Shown here: positions 53,097 through 61,353 of the stretch, piece by piece | Layout: each line of letters begins with the position of its first letter | How positions within the stretch are numbered: position 1 is the first letter of the stretch | NCBI GenBank assembly: GCA_963808775.1 | Contig: CAWEGR010000005.1 | Coordinates: forward strand, 248,001-312,000 | DNA: 64,000 bases | Direction of reading: 5' to 3' | Source of the DNA: JACVRW01 sp963808775 | GTDB taxonomy: Bacteria > Actinomycetota > Thermoleophilia > Solirubrobacterales > Thermoleophilaceae | Program-made: the position numbers and the translations under genes | The notes under the pieces: model-generated | The model's database searches: none | What the model saw: the letters and a program-made list of their open reading frames with translations, nothing else | Told to the model about the DNA's origin: nothing

Positions 53097-54135
53097 GCGG
53101 GACGAACGGCGCGAGCAACGGCGGGGACGTCCTCAAGCTGACGAAGGCGGACTTCTCGTCCGACCAGGAGACGCGCTGGTGCCCCGGCTGCGGCGACTAC
53201 GCGGTCCTCGCCTCCGTCCAGTCGTTCATGCCGGAGCTCGGCATCTCGCCGGACAAGATCGTGTTCGTGACGGGCATCGGCTGCGCCGGGCGCTTCGTCT
53301 ACTACATGGACACCTACGGGATGCACGGCATCCACGGCCGTGCTCCCGCGCTCGCCACGGGCGTGGCGACCTCGCGTCCCGACCTGTCCGTCTGGGTGGT
53401 CGCGGGTGACGGCGACGCGCTCTCGATCGGCGGCAACCACCTCATCCACGCGCTCAGGCGCAACGTGCCGCTCAAGATCCTGCTCTTCAACAACCAGATC
53501 TACGGCCTGACGAAGGGCCAGTACTCGCCCACGAGCGAGGAGGGCAAGGTCACCAAGTCGACGCCGTTCGGCTCGCAGGACCATCCCTTCAACCCGGTCT
53601 CGCTGGCGCTCGGGGCGGAGGCGTCGTTCGTGGCGCGCACGGTCGACACGGACAAGGCGCACGTGGCGGAGACGCTGCGCGCCGCCGCCGCTCACGAGGG
53701 CTCGGCGCTCGTCGAGATCTACCAGAACTGCAACGTCTTCAACGACGGCGCCTTCGACGCCGTGCGCGCCAAGGGGCAGCGCGAGCACAACCAGATCCGG
53801 CTCGCGCACGGCGAGCCGATCCGCTTCGGCCCCGAGGCGAGCGCGGCGTCGTGCGCGGGGCCGACGGGCGCCTCGAGCTCGTGGACGTGGCGGACGCCGG
53901 CGAGGACGCCATCCTCATCCACGACGCGGAGCGGCCCGAGCCGAGCCTCGCGTTCGAGCTCGCGCACCTCGCCGCCCGCCCGACCGGGCCGACCCCGATC
54001 GGCGTGTTCCGGTCCGTGCGGCGGCCGGTCTACGGCCAGGACCTCGCGCTCGAGCTCGAGCGCGCCCACGCCGACATCGGCCGCGACGAGCTGCGCGAGC
54101 TGCTGCACTCCGGGGAGACGTGGACGGTTTCGTAG
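53093..54135 (+). CDS. korB: 2-oxoglutarate:ferredoxin oxidoreductase beta subunit, frame-broken
   Basis: About 347 residues with TPP-binding and one Fe-S cluster. RWCPGCGDYAVLASVQ and GIGCAGRFVYYMDTYG have the Cys ligands and TPP contacts; VVAGDGDALSIGGNHLIHAL and LLFNNQIYGLTKGQYSPTS form the GDG...N magnesium-TPP motif. A change near 53845 leads to ERGVVRGADGRLELVDVADA and the end HSGETWTVS. GTG start overlaps korA stop. It overlaps the MOSC gene by 16 bases. Confidence 0.92.
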
Positions 54136-54641
54136 CGCGCGCGACCCTCGATGCCTGTGTGGACGAGGTGCGCGGATCGCCCACCGACGACGGCCGCATC
54201 GAGCTGATCGTGCGCCGGCCGGCGGAGGGCGAGCGCGAGGTGCTCGAGAGCGCGGAGCTCGACACGGAGCAGGGGCTCGTGGGCGACCGCTGGAGCGGCA
54301 AGCTCGAAACCCAGCTCACGCTCATGAACGCGCGCTCGGCGCGCGTGATCGCCGGCGAGCCCGAGAACTGGCCGCCCGCGGGCGACCAGATCTACGTCGA
54401 CTTCAGCCTCGCCGGAGCCGACATCCCGCCCGGCACCCGGATCGCGCTCGGCAGCGCGGTCGTCGAGATCACCCCGGAGCCCCACACCGGCTGCGGAAAG
54501 TTCGTGCGGCGCTTCGGCGTCGACGCGATGAAGTGGGTCAACTCGCCGGTCGGCCGCGAGCTCAACCTGCGCGGGGTGAACGCCCGGGTGATCGCGGGCG
54601 GCACCGTGAGCGTGGGCGACCGGATCGGCCGCGTCGGCTGA
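54120..54641 (+). CDS. MOSC-domain protein
   Basis: 173 residues. The C-terminal MOSC domain reads GLVGDRWSGKLETQLTLMNA, GDQIYVDFSLAGADIPPGTR and PHTGCGKFVRRFGVDAMKWV, with the conserved Cys for sulfur or molybdenum-cofactor-linked chemistry in TGCGK, and ends LRGVNARVIAGGTVSVGDRI. The N-terminus (about 50 residues) is not part of the domain. It overlaps korB, suggesting coupling, though a metabolic link is not obvious. Confidence 0.87.
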   Translation: MDGFVARATLDACVDEVRGSPTDDGRIELIVRRPAEGEREVLESAELDTEQGLVGDRWSGKLETQLTLMNARSARVIAGEPENWPPAGDQIYVDFSLAGADIPPGTRIALGSAVVEITPEPHTGCGKFVRRFGVDAMKWVNSPVGRELNLRGVNARVIAGGTVSVGDRIGRVG

Positions 54642-54670
54642 TCCCGACGCGGCGCCCCCGCGCCGGTCCG

Positions 54671-54707
54671 ATCTACCTTCTCCGGGATTATTCCGGCGAA
54701 CGTAGAT
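54671..54707. terminator. Weak hairpin between convergent genes
   Basis: ATCTAC pairs with GTAGAT and inner CCGG with CCGG around GATTATT, with unpaired five-base side loops. It is in the 155-base gap between the MOSC and DUF2237 genes. Possibly a terminator; the rest of the gap shows no other structure that I can support. Confidence 0.35.
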
Positions 54708-54796
54708 AGGACGATTCGCACAAGCCGGGTCGGTGGCGCGCGGTGCCGTCGCCGCGCTCGTCGTCGGGCGTTCGCCAGCCGATTCGCGAGATCCTC

Positions 54797-55195
54797 CTAG
54801 TCGAGCGAGCCCGGGTCCGCCGGGACGTCGACGGCCATCGCGCGCAGGGCCTCGAGCGGGACGATCTCGAGTGCGCGCTCGTGGGTCGAGGCGAGCACCA
54901 CGTAGGCCGCGGCGCCGTCCTCGTACGCCCGCAGCCAGTTGCTGGCGGTCACGCACCAGCGGTCGCCGGGCACGAGGCCCGGGAAGCGGAATCCGGGCAT
55001 GGGCGTGACCAGGTCGTTGCCGATCGAGCTCTGGTGGTCGAGGAACTCGTCTGTCACGACCGCGCAGATCGTGTGGCTGCCGCGGTCCTCGGCGCCGGTG
55101 TTGCAGCAGCCGTCGCGGTAGAAGCCGGTCAGCGGCTCCGTGCCGCACGGCTCGAGCTCTCCTCCGAGGACGTTGCGCGCCGTCACGGCGCGCAT
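54797..55195 (-). CDS. DUF2237 family protein
   Basis: 132 residues almost wholly matching DUF2237: NVLGGELEPCGTEPLTGFYR, DGCCNTGAEDRGSHTICAVV, GNDLVTPMPGFRFPGLVPGD and RWCVTASNWLRAYEDGAAAY, with four conserved Cys including the CC pair. Function unknown; the Cys pairs suggest metal or redox chemistry. The stop lies after a helix LEIVPLEALRAMAVDVP. It is the downstream gene of a minus-strand pair with the GNAT gene (11-base gap). Confidence 0.92.
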   Translation of the reverse strand: MRAVTARNVLGGELEPCGTEPLTGFYRDGCCNTGAEDRGSHTICAVVTDEFLDHQSSIGNDLVTPMPGFRFPGLVPGDRWCVTASNWLRAYEDGAAAYVVLASTHERALEIVPLEALRAMAVDVPADPGSLD

Positions 55196-55206
55196 TATGC
55201 ACGCGC

Positions 55207-55716
55207 TCAGGCCGCGAGCTGTGCGACGAGCTCGTCCACGCCGAAACCGGCGTAGTGCTCGTCGAGCGCGTCCGTCAGGCGCCGCATCAGCCGGTGGGCC
55301 GCCACGTTGTCGGACGCCATCGTCGCGGTGAAGCGGCGAATCTCGAGCGCGCGCGCCATCCCGGCGAGCTCGCCCGCGAGCAGCGAGCCGAGCCCGCGGC
55401 GCTGCCAGTCGTCGGCGACGACGATCGCCGCCTCGGCGGCGTCGCGGTCGTCGTGAAGGCGAATGAAGCGAGCGACCGCGATCAAGCGGCGGACTGGATC
55501 GGTCGGACTCTCGACCACCAGTGCCACATGATCGCGGCCGTCCACCTCGGTCAGGTATCGCAGCTCCGCCCGGCTGAAGCTGCTCTTGGGGGTGAGGAAG
55601 CGCCGCTGCACGGTCTCGGGGGAGAGGTGCCGCAGCCCGTTCTCCAGCATGCGCTTGTCGTCCGCGCGGATCGGCCGGATCAGGATCGGGGCTCCGTCTG
55701 GAAGGCGCTTGAGCAC
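55207..55716 (-). CDS. GNAT-family N-acetyltransferase
   Basis: 169 residues. PILIRPIRADDKRMLENGLR and LSPETVQRRFLTPKSSFSRA resemble GNAT domains found alone or fused to CoA-ligase (Pat-type) lysine acetyltransferases; AIVVADDWQRRGLGSLLAGE carries the acetyl-CoA motif A (QRRGLG). MASDNVAAHRLMRRL is the following helix. Substrate could be a small amine or a protein lysine. Confidence 0.88.
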   Translation of the reverse strand: MLKRLPDGAPILIRPIRADDKRMLENGLRHLSPETVQRRFLTPKSSFSRAELRYLTEVDGRDHVALVVESPTDPVRRLIAVARFIRLHDDRDAAEAAIVVADDWQRRGLGSLLAGELAGMARALEIRRFTATMASDNVAAHRLMRRLTDALDEHYAGFGVDELVAQLAA

Positions 55717-55746
55717 GCCTGAAGGGTGCCCCGCACCAGGCCAGGC

Positions 55747-56253
55747 TTATGTGCGTTGCGTCACGCTACGCTCGATTTCGACGGCCGTGGCGAGCGCCTC
55801 CGCCAGCCCCGGGCCGACCGCCACCACCCCGTGGTCGCGAAGCAGCACCGCGTCCCGGCCGCCGAGCGCCTCGACCGCGTGCTCGCCGAGCTCCGATGAG
55901 CCCGTCGGCGCGAAGCGCGCTGTCAGGACGTCCCCGAGCGGCTCGCCGGCGCGACTCCAGGCCGTCGCCGCGGGGCTGTGGGTGTGGACGATGGCCTGCG
56001 CGTCCGGTCGCGCCGCGTACACCGCCGCGTGCACCCGCCACTCGCTCGACGGCGCGCGCGAGCCGGCGAGCACGCGTCCCCCGGCGTCGAGCAGCACGAG
56101 GTCCTCCTCGGCCATCGTCTCGTAGGGGAGCGCGCTCGGGGTGATCAGGATCCCCTCGCCGTCGCGCACGCTGACGTTCCCCTGCGTCCCCTCCACGAGC
56201 CCGAGCCGGAGCAGCTCGCGCGCGGTCTGAAGCAGCTCAGCCCGCGAGGACAC
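55747..56253 (-). CDS. Class II aldolase (fuculose-phosphate aldolase-like; 5-deoxypentose salvage)
   Basis: 168 residues, metal-dependent aldolase/adducin fold. GLVEGTQGNVSVRDGEGILI, YETMAEEDLVLLD, SEWRVHAAVYAARPDAQAIV, HTHSPAATAWSR (zinc His pair) and AVLLRDHGVVAVGP (third His) are in place; Glu of SSEWRVH is the usual acid. Slightly shorter than the roughly 210 residues of typical members, lacking the C-terminal helix. It begins inside the 3' end of mtnA (17-base overlap). With MtnA it fits the salvage of 5-deoxyribose or methylthioribose phosphates to dihydroxyacetone phosphate plus an aldehyde. Confidence 0.88.
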   Translation of the reverse strand: MSSRAELLQTARELLRLGLVEGTQGNVSVRDGEGILITPSALPYETMAEEDLVLLDAGGRVLAGSRAPSSEWRVHAAVYAARPDAQAIVHTHSPAATAWSRAGEPLGDVLTARFAPTGSSELGEHAVEALGGRDAVLLRDHGVVAVGPGLAEALATAVEIERSVTQRT

Positions 56254-57209
56254 GCTCGATCGAGCTCTCGTACGGGGGCTCGAGCACGCCCGCCTCGGTC
56301 ACGATCGCGGTCACGAGCTCGGCGGGGGTTACGTCGAAGGCCGGGTTGCGGGCCGGGGACGTCACGGCCACCTCACCCGGGGCGCGCTCCTCGATCGGGA
56401 TGGCGGCGCCGTCGGGCGTCGCGCCGTCGATCGTCGACAGCGGCGCGGCGACGTAGAACGGCACGCCGTGGCGGTCCGCGAGCACGGCGAGCGGATAGGT
56501 GCCGATCTTGTTCGCGACGTCGCCGTTCGCGGCGATCCGGTCCGCGCCGACCACGATCCGGTCGACCTCGCCGCGTGCGATCAGCGAGCCCGCCGCGGAG
56601 TCCGCGATCACGGCGTGGGGGATGCCCTCGCCGGCCAGCTCGTAGGCGGTGAGGCGGGCGCCCTGCAGCAGCGGCCGCGTCTCGTCGACCCACACGTGGA
56701 CGACGAGCCCGTCGCGATGCGCCGCCGCGATCACGCCGATCGCGGTGCCGACGCCTCCGCAGGCGAGCGCCCCCGCGTTGCAGTGGGTCAGCGCCCTGTC
56801 GCCGGGGGCGAACAGCGCGGCGCCGTGCGCCGCCATCGCGGCGAAGGCGGCCTCCTCCTCCGCCTGCAGCCGCTCGGCGGCGGCGAGGCGGTCCTCACTC
56901 CGCAGCACGCGGTCGAGCGCCCACCCGAGGTTGACGGCCGTGGGGCGCGTGGCCCGCAGCTCGGCCGCGGCGGCCTCGCGGGTCGTCCGCCAGCGCGAGC
57001 CCGTAGGCGGCCGCGATGCCGATCGCGGGCGCGCCGCGCACCGCCATGCCGCGGATGCACTCGGCAACCTCGCTCGCGCTCTCGCAGCGGATCCAGCTCT
57101 CCTCCGTGGGGAGCCTGCGCTGGTCGAGCACGAGCAGGGCGCCGTCTTCAAAGCGGAGCGGCTGAACGGCACCGCGCCGCCCGCCAGAGCTGCGACCTGT
57201 CCTCGTCAC
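56237..57209 (-). CDS. mtnA: S-methyl-5-thioribose-1-phosphate isomerase, frame-broken
   Basis: Converts 5-methylthioribose (or 5-deoxyribose) 1-phosphate to the ribulose form. The N-terminal frame gives ALLVLDQRRLPTEESWIRCE and GMAVRGAPAIGIAAAYGLAL. After a change near 56990 the other frame supplies PTAVNLGWALDRVL, LTHCNAGALACGGVGTAIG (catalytic Cys in HCNAGALA), VVGADRIAANGDVANKIGTY with the catalytic Asp, and FDVTPAELVTAIVTEAG. About 323 residues. GTG at 57209 is the likely start. No mtnK kinase or MTA phosphorylase gene is adjacent. Confidence 0.9.
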
Positions 57210-57247
57210 GGGAGGCAGGGTCGCAACTCTAGGCGGGATGCGCGCGT

Positions 57248-58234
57248 CTACTCCGCTACCAGGCCGCTCTCGGACAGGTACTGGCCGGCGACGGCCTCGG
57301 GGGTCTCCTTGTCGAGGTCGACGCGGGCGTTGAGCTCCTGCATCACCTCGTCGGTCAGGCCCTCGTTGACGAGCGCGACCGTCTTCTCGAGGTCGGGACC
57401 CGCCTTCTGGATCACGTCGTCGCGCACGACGAGCGTCGAGTTGTAGGGCGGGAACATGCCCTTGTCGTCATCGAGCAGCACGAAGCCCTCGCGCTTGTTC
57501 TGCGGGTCGGTCGTGAACACGATCGAGACGTCGGCCTGGCCCTTCGTGAGCACCTCGTGCCGCAGCGCGATGTCGACGGGCACGAACTTCTTGAACTTCA
57601 GGCCGTAGACCTGCTCCAGGCCGAGCAGGCAGTCGAGACGCTGGCGGCACTCGGGCGTGCCGTACAGGGTCAGGTCCTGCGACTTGCCCTCCAGGTCGGA
57701 GATCTTCGAGAGCCCGAGCTTGTCCGCGGTCTCCTTCGTCACGCCGACCTCGTTCGAGCTCACGAACGGGGTGGGCGGCAGCGCGGTGAGGTTCTTCTCC
57801 GCAAAGCCCTTCTTCGCCTCGTCGTAGGCCGCCTGCTCCTCGCTGGGCAGCTTGTCGGCGGCGACGCCGAAGAACGACAGCAGCGCCGTGCCGGTGTACT
57901 CCGGATACGCGCTGATCTGCCCGCCCTCGAGCGCCTTCAGGGCCGTCTTCTCGTCCCCGAGGTTGAGCTCGGTGTTCACCGTGTAGCCGGCGGCCTCGAG
58001 CGCCTGGGCGTAGATCTCACCGAGGATCTTCTGCTCGGTGAAGTTCTTCGACCCCATCGTGATGTCGGTGGAGGAGTTGTCTGGGTTGGACTGGATCTGC
58101 CCGGAGGGCTGTTCCTCGGCCTGGGTCGAGGAGCCGTCCGAGCTCGAGCTGTCGTCGTCATCGTCCCCGCAGGCCGCGACGGCGAACGCCGTCACGACGA
58201 GCAGGAGCAGCATCAGCCAGCGGTGCTTTCTCAT
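57248..58234 (-). CDS. Osmoprotectant ABC transporter substrate-binding lipoprotein
   Basis: 328 residues: a lipoprotein signal (WLMLLLLVVTAFAVAACG) with lipobox Cys, an acidic Ser-rich linker, and an OpuAC-type binding domain: ITMGSKNFTEQKILGEIYAQ and YPEYTGTALLSFFG are hallmark glycine betaine/choline/carnitine binding-protein motifs. The ATG overlaps the permease TGA (ATGA), and GAAGGGAAG lies ahead of it. It is the last gene of a four-gene operon in the order ATPase, permease, permease, binding protein. Confidence 0.92.
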   Translation of the reverse strand: MRKHRWLMLLLLVVTAFAVAACGDDDDDSSSSDGSSTQAEEQPSGQIQSNPDNSSTDITMGSKNFTEQKILGEIYAQALEAAGYTVNTELNLGDEKTALKALEGGQISAYPEYTGTALLSFFGVAADKLPSEEQAAYDEAKKGFAEKNLTALPPTPFVSSNEVGVTKETADKLGLSKISDLEGKSQDLTLYGTPECRQRLDCLLGLEQVYGLKFKKFVPVDIALRHEVLTKGQADVSIVFTTDPQNKREGFVLLDDDKGMFPPYNSTLVVRDDVIQKAGPDLEKTVALVNEGLTDEVMQELNARVDLDKETPEAVAGQYLSESGLVAE

Positions 58235-58956
58235 GCTGTCGCTTCCCTTCTCTTCGGGGTTCTGAGCCCGCGCGGGGTCACGGCGCGCTGCGCCAGCCCC
58301 AGCACCAGCTCCGTGGCGACCGCAAGCAGGGCCACCACGATCGCGGCGGCGAGTCTTCCCTCGTCGCCGTACGTGTTGACGTTGATGATCGGGTCGCCGA
58401 GCGTGATCACACCGGCCAGCGGGGCGATCGTCGCCGTGGCGACGACGTTGACTGCGGATATGCGTATCCCGCCGAAGATGAGCGGGAGCGCGAGCGGCCA
58501 CTCCACCCGCCGCACGATCTGGGCGCCGGTCATGCCCATGCCGCGCGCGGCGTCGACGGTGTCGCGGTCCACCTGGCTCACGCCCGTGTACGCGTTCGTC
58601 AGGATCGGCGGAATCGCGAGCAGGACCAGGGCGAGCGTGAGGTTCGTGAAGCCGACGCCGAGATAGGCGACGAAGAAGGCGATCAGCGCGAGGCTCGGCA
58701 CCGCGCGTCCGACGTTCGACGCGTTGATCGCGAGAAAGCCGCCCTTGCGGATGTGACCGAGCCAGAGCCCGAGCGGGATCGAGAGGGCGCAGGCGATCGC
58801 GAGCGCGACCAGCGAGAGCTTGAGGTGCTCCCAGATCAGCTCGCCCATCTCCGCGAGGCCGCCAACCTGCGCGCCGCCCGCGGGCGACTCGCGCTCGTCG
58901 AAGATGAAGCTCACGGCGTCGCCGAACTGACCGAGGAACGCGAACGTGGTGCTCAT
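58231..58956 (-). CDS. Osmoprotectant ABC transporter permease
   Basis: About 241 residues with some six membrane helices. GELIWEHLKLSLVALAIACA starts the core, and DAARGMGMTGAQIVRRVEWP plus LPLIFGGIRISAVNVVATAT form the EAA-type loop that contacts the ATPase. ATG 58956 overlaps the TGA of the other permease by four bases; a longer in-frame start at 59022 would overlap by 70 and adds no family sequence. Similar to the downstream permease in the OpuC/OpuB systems. Confidence 0.9.
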   Translation of the reverse strand: MSTTFAFLGQFGDAVSFIFDERESPAGGAQVGGLAEMGELIWEHLKLSLVALAIACALSIPLGLWLGHIRKGGFLAINASNVGRAVPSLALIAFFVAYLGVGFTNLTLALVLLAIPPILTNAYTGVSQVDRDTVDAARGMGMTGAQIVRRVEWPLALPLIFGGIRISAVNVVATATIAPLAGVITLGDPIINVNTYGDEGRLAAAIVVALLAVATELVLGLAQRAVTPRGLRTPKRREATA

Positions 58957-59702
58957 CGCGCCGACGCCGCCCTCCGCGCAAGCAGCCGGCTCGGCCGGCT
59001 GCGCAGCGATGTTCTCGTCCACGGCGTGATCGCGCGCTGCGTGAGCAGGATCGCGCCGTCGAGGATCGCCGCCAGCACGACGGCCAGGCCGCCGGCCACG
59101 ACCACGTTCGACTTGAAGTTGATGTCGGCGAAGATCTGCCCGCCGAGCCCGCCGGCCCCCGCGAAGAACGCCAGCGTGGCGAGCCCAACGGTGGTGGTCA
59201 CGGCGATCCGCAGCCCGGCCATGATCTCGGGCAGCGCCAGCGGGACCTCGACGCGCCAGAGCAGCTGCGAGTCCGTCAGGCCCATGCCGCGGCCCGCGTC
59301 CTTCGTCTCGGCCGGGACGTTGTCGAGACCCGTCAGGACGTTGCGGAAGATGATCAGCAGCACGTAGGCCACGAGCGCGACGGTGGCCGTCAGGAAGCCG
59401 CGGCCCGTGATCGGCAGCAGCAGGAAGAAGGCCGCGACGCTCGGGATCGTGTAGAGGATCCCCGTGACCTGCGTGATCGGGTTGACGAGCCAGCGGCGCC
59501 GGTGCGCGACCAGCGCGAGGCCGAACGCGATCAGGAAGCCGACTCCGGTGGCGACGACCGTCAGCAGGACGTGCTCGAAGAACGGGTCGACGTAGCGGTC
59601 GAAGTTGTCGGCGATCCAGTCGGGACAGAGGCCGTTGTCGGACACGCAGGTGTCCTCCGAGCGGTCCCGGATCTCGACCTGGGCGAGCAGGGCGGGGATC
59701 AC
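58953..59702 (-). CDS. Osmoprotectant ABC transporter permease
   Basis: 249 residues. An N-terminal outer segment (DRSEDTCVSDNGLCPDWIAD) with two Cys precedes about five or six membrane helices. GILYTIPSVAAFFLLLPITG, TKDAGRGMGLTDSQLLWRVE and LPEIMAGLRIAVTTTVGLAT mark the permease fold and coupling loop. GTG start overlaps the ATPase stop (GTGA). Forms the transmembrane heterodimer with the next permease. Confidence 0.9.
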   Translation of the reverse strand: MIPALLAQVEIRDRSEDTCVSDNGLCPDWIADNFDRYVDPFFEHVLLTVVATGVGFLIAFGLALVAHRRRWLVNPITQVTGILYTIPSVAAFFLLLPITGRGFLTATVALVAYVLLIIFRNVLTGLDNVPAETKDAGRGMGLTDSQLLWRVEVPLALPEIMAGLRIAVTTTVGLATLAFFAGAGGLGGQIFADINFKSNVVVAGGLAVVLAAILDGAILLTQRAITPWTRTSLRSRPSRLLARRAASAR

Positions 59703-60895
59703 AGCGCGTCGGCTCCGCTCGGGACCTCTTCGGGGGCGGTGCGCAGCGCCTGGGCCAGGATCTCGATCGAGAGGACGCCGACGACCGCGCCGCGAGCGTC
59801 GACGACGGGCCCGTACTGGGCCTCCTCCGCGAGCAGGTCGGAGAGCGCGTCGCGCAGCACGTCGTCCATGTCGAGCACCGGCTCGGGCCGCGAGCGCAGC
59901 TCCGCCTCGACGCGCTCGCCGAGCAGCCCCTTCTCGGACAGCCAGCCGAGCGGCCTGCCGTCGCCGTCGATCAGCAGCGGGTACGGGACCTCCGAGTCGG
60001 CGAGCTTGGCGCGCGCCTCGGCCACGGGCTCGCCCACTCGCACGAGCGGCGCCTTCCAGAGGTCGACGTCGCGCACGTGCTGGAGGGCGAGCCGCTTCAG
60101 CGCGCGGTCGGCGCCCACGAAGTCCTCGACGAAGCGGTTCGCCGGGAACATCAGCAGCTCGGCCGGCGACGCGTACTGGGAGAGCTTGCCGCCCTGCTCC
60201 AGCACCGCGATGCGGTCGCCCATCTTGATCGCCTCGTCGATGTCATGGGTTACGAACACGATCGTCTTGCGGATCTCGTGCTGGAGGCGGAGGAACTCGT
60301 TCTGGAGGCGCTCGCGGTTGATCGGGTCGATCGCGCCGAACGGCTCGTCCATCAGCATCAGCGGCGGGTCGACCGCGAGCGCCCGCGCGACGCCGACGCG
60401 CTGGCGCTGGCCGCCCGAGAGCTGCGCCGGATAGCGGTCGCGCGTCTCGTGCGGATCGAGGCTGACCAGCTCGAGCAGCTCGTCGACGCGGGAGCGGATG
60501 CGGTCCTTGCTCCAGCCGAGCAGGCGCGGAACGGTCGCGATGTTGTCGCCCACCGTCAGGTGCGGGAACAGGCCGATCTGCTGGATCGCGTAGCCGATGT
60601 CGCGCCGCAGCTCCGCAGGCTTGCGCTCGCGCACGCTGCGGCCGTCGAGCAGGATGTCGCCGTCCGAGATGTCGATCATGCGGTTGACCATCCGCATGGC
60701 GGTCGTCTTGCCGCAGCCGCTCGGGCCCACGAGCACGCAGATCTCGCCCGCGGGGACCGTCAGCGAGAGAGCCTCGACGGCCGGATCGGCCTGGCCCGGG
60801 TACACCTTCGTCGCCTCACGGAACTCGAGGGTCGCCGCGTCCGATCGCGAACTCGGCGACGGCCCCGAGGGCTGGGCGGTTTCGGATGCTGTCAC
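59699..60895 (-). CDS. Osmoprotectant ABC transporter ATPase with CBS domains
   Basis: 398 residues, as for ProV/OpuCA. Walker A is GPSGCGKTTAMRMVNRMI; IGYAIQQIGLFPHLTVGDNI is the Q-loop; YPAQLSGGQRQRVGVARALA the signature; LMLMDEPFGAIDPINR Walker B; and VFVTHDIDEAIKMGDRIAVL the switch. A C-terminal CBS pair (about 270-385: VPYPLLIDGDGRPLGWLSEK, YGPVVDARGAVVGVLSIEIL) probably senses ionic strength. First gene of the operon, with GTG start. Confidence 0.93.
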   Translation of the reverse strand: MTASETAQPSGPSPSSRSDAATLEFREATKVYPGQADPAVEALSLTVPAGEICVLVGPSGCGKTTAMRMVNRMIDISDGDILLDGRSVRERKPAELRRDIGYAIQQIGLFPHLTVGDNIATVPRLLGWSKDRIRSRVDELLELVSLDPHETRDRYPAQLSGGQRQRVGVARALAVDPPLMLMDEPFGAIDPINRERLQNEFLRLQHEIRKTIVFVTHDIDEAIKMGDRIAVLEQGGKLSQYASPAELLMFPANRFVEDFVGADRALKRLALQHVRDVDLWKAPLVRVGEPVAEARAKLADSEVPYPLLIDGDGRPLGWLSEKGLLGERVEAELRSRPEPVLDMDDVLRDALSDLLAEEAQYGPVVDARGAVVGVLSIEILAQALRTAPEEVPSGADAL

Positions 60896-60930
60896 GGGCT
60901 TGGGCGGATCCCGGGTGAGGGCCTTCGATC

Positions 60931-61341
60931 CTACCCGTGCCCTTGCCCCGTTCGCGAAGGCTTAACCTCCGCGATGCGCGCGGCGCTGATCTCGGCGCCG
61001 GCCAGCCGCTCGAGTTCCCTGCGCAGCTCCTCGCGCAGGGCGGCGACCTCCTCGGCCTCGACCTCGGGGTCGGCCTCCGCCGTCTCGACCAGGGCCGCCG
61101 CGAGCGTCGCGTTGGCGGACCGCAGGTCCTCCTCGGCGGCGGCGCGCTCCGGCTCCGCCGAGCCCCGCACGGCGAGCGCCTTCTCCTTGGCGTCCTCGGC
61201 ATAGCCGGCGATCCGCTCGCGGTCAGGGCCCGGCAGCAGCCGCCAGCGCCCGTAGAGACCGCGGGCGACCCGCACGCCGACCGCCGCGGTCGCGGCGGCG
61301 CCGCCGATCAGGAGCTTTGCGGAGGGCATGAGGACACCCAT
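60931..61341 (-). CDS. Hypothetical membrane-anchored coiled-coil protein
   Basis: 136 residues, unrecognised. One N-terminal membrane helix (AKLLIGGAAATAAVGVRVAR) is followed by an Ala/Glu-rich coiled coil (DRERIAGYAEDAKEKALAVR, EEVAALREELRRELERLAGA). No enzyme motif. It lies between the LLM oxidoreductase gene (12 bases upstream) and the transporter operon on the same strand; it may anchor or separate complexes. Confidence 0.6.
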   Translation of the reverse strand: MGVLMPSAKLLIGGAAATAAVGVRVARGLYGRWRLLPGPDRERIAGYAEDAKEKALAVRGSAEPERAAAEEDLRSANATLAAALVETAEADPEVEAEEVAALREELRRELERLAGAEISAARIAEVKPSRTGQGHG

Positions 61342-61353
61342 CGTGGCGGCGGC

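Noticed and set aside
51017..54709. Open frame of 1230 codons on the plus strand
   Set aside because: It first runs antisense to pntAA, then over korA in the wrong frame, and only its later part is korB. High GC removes stop codons from wrong frames.
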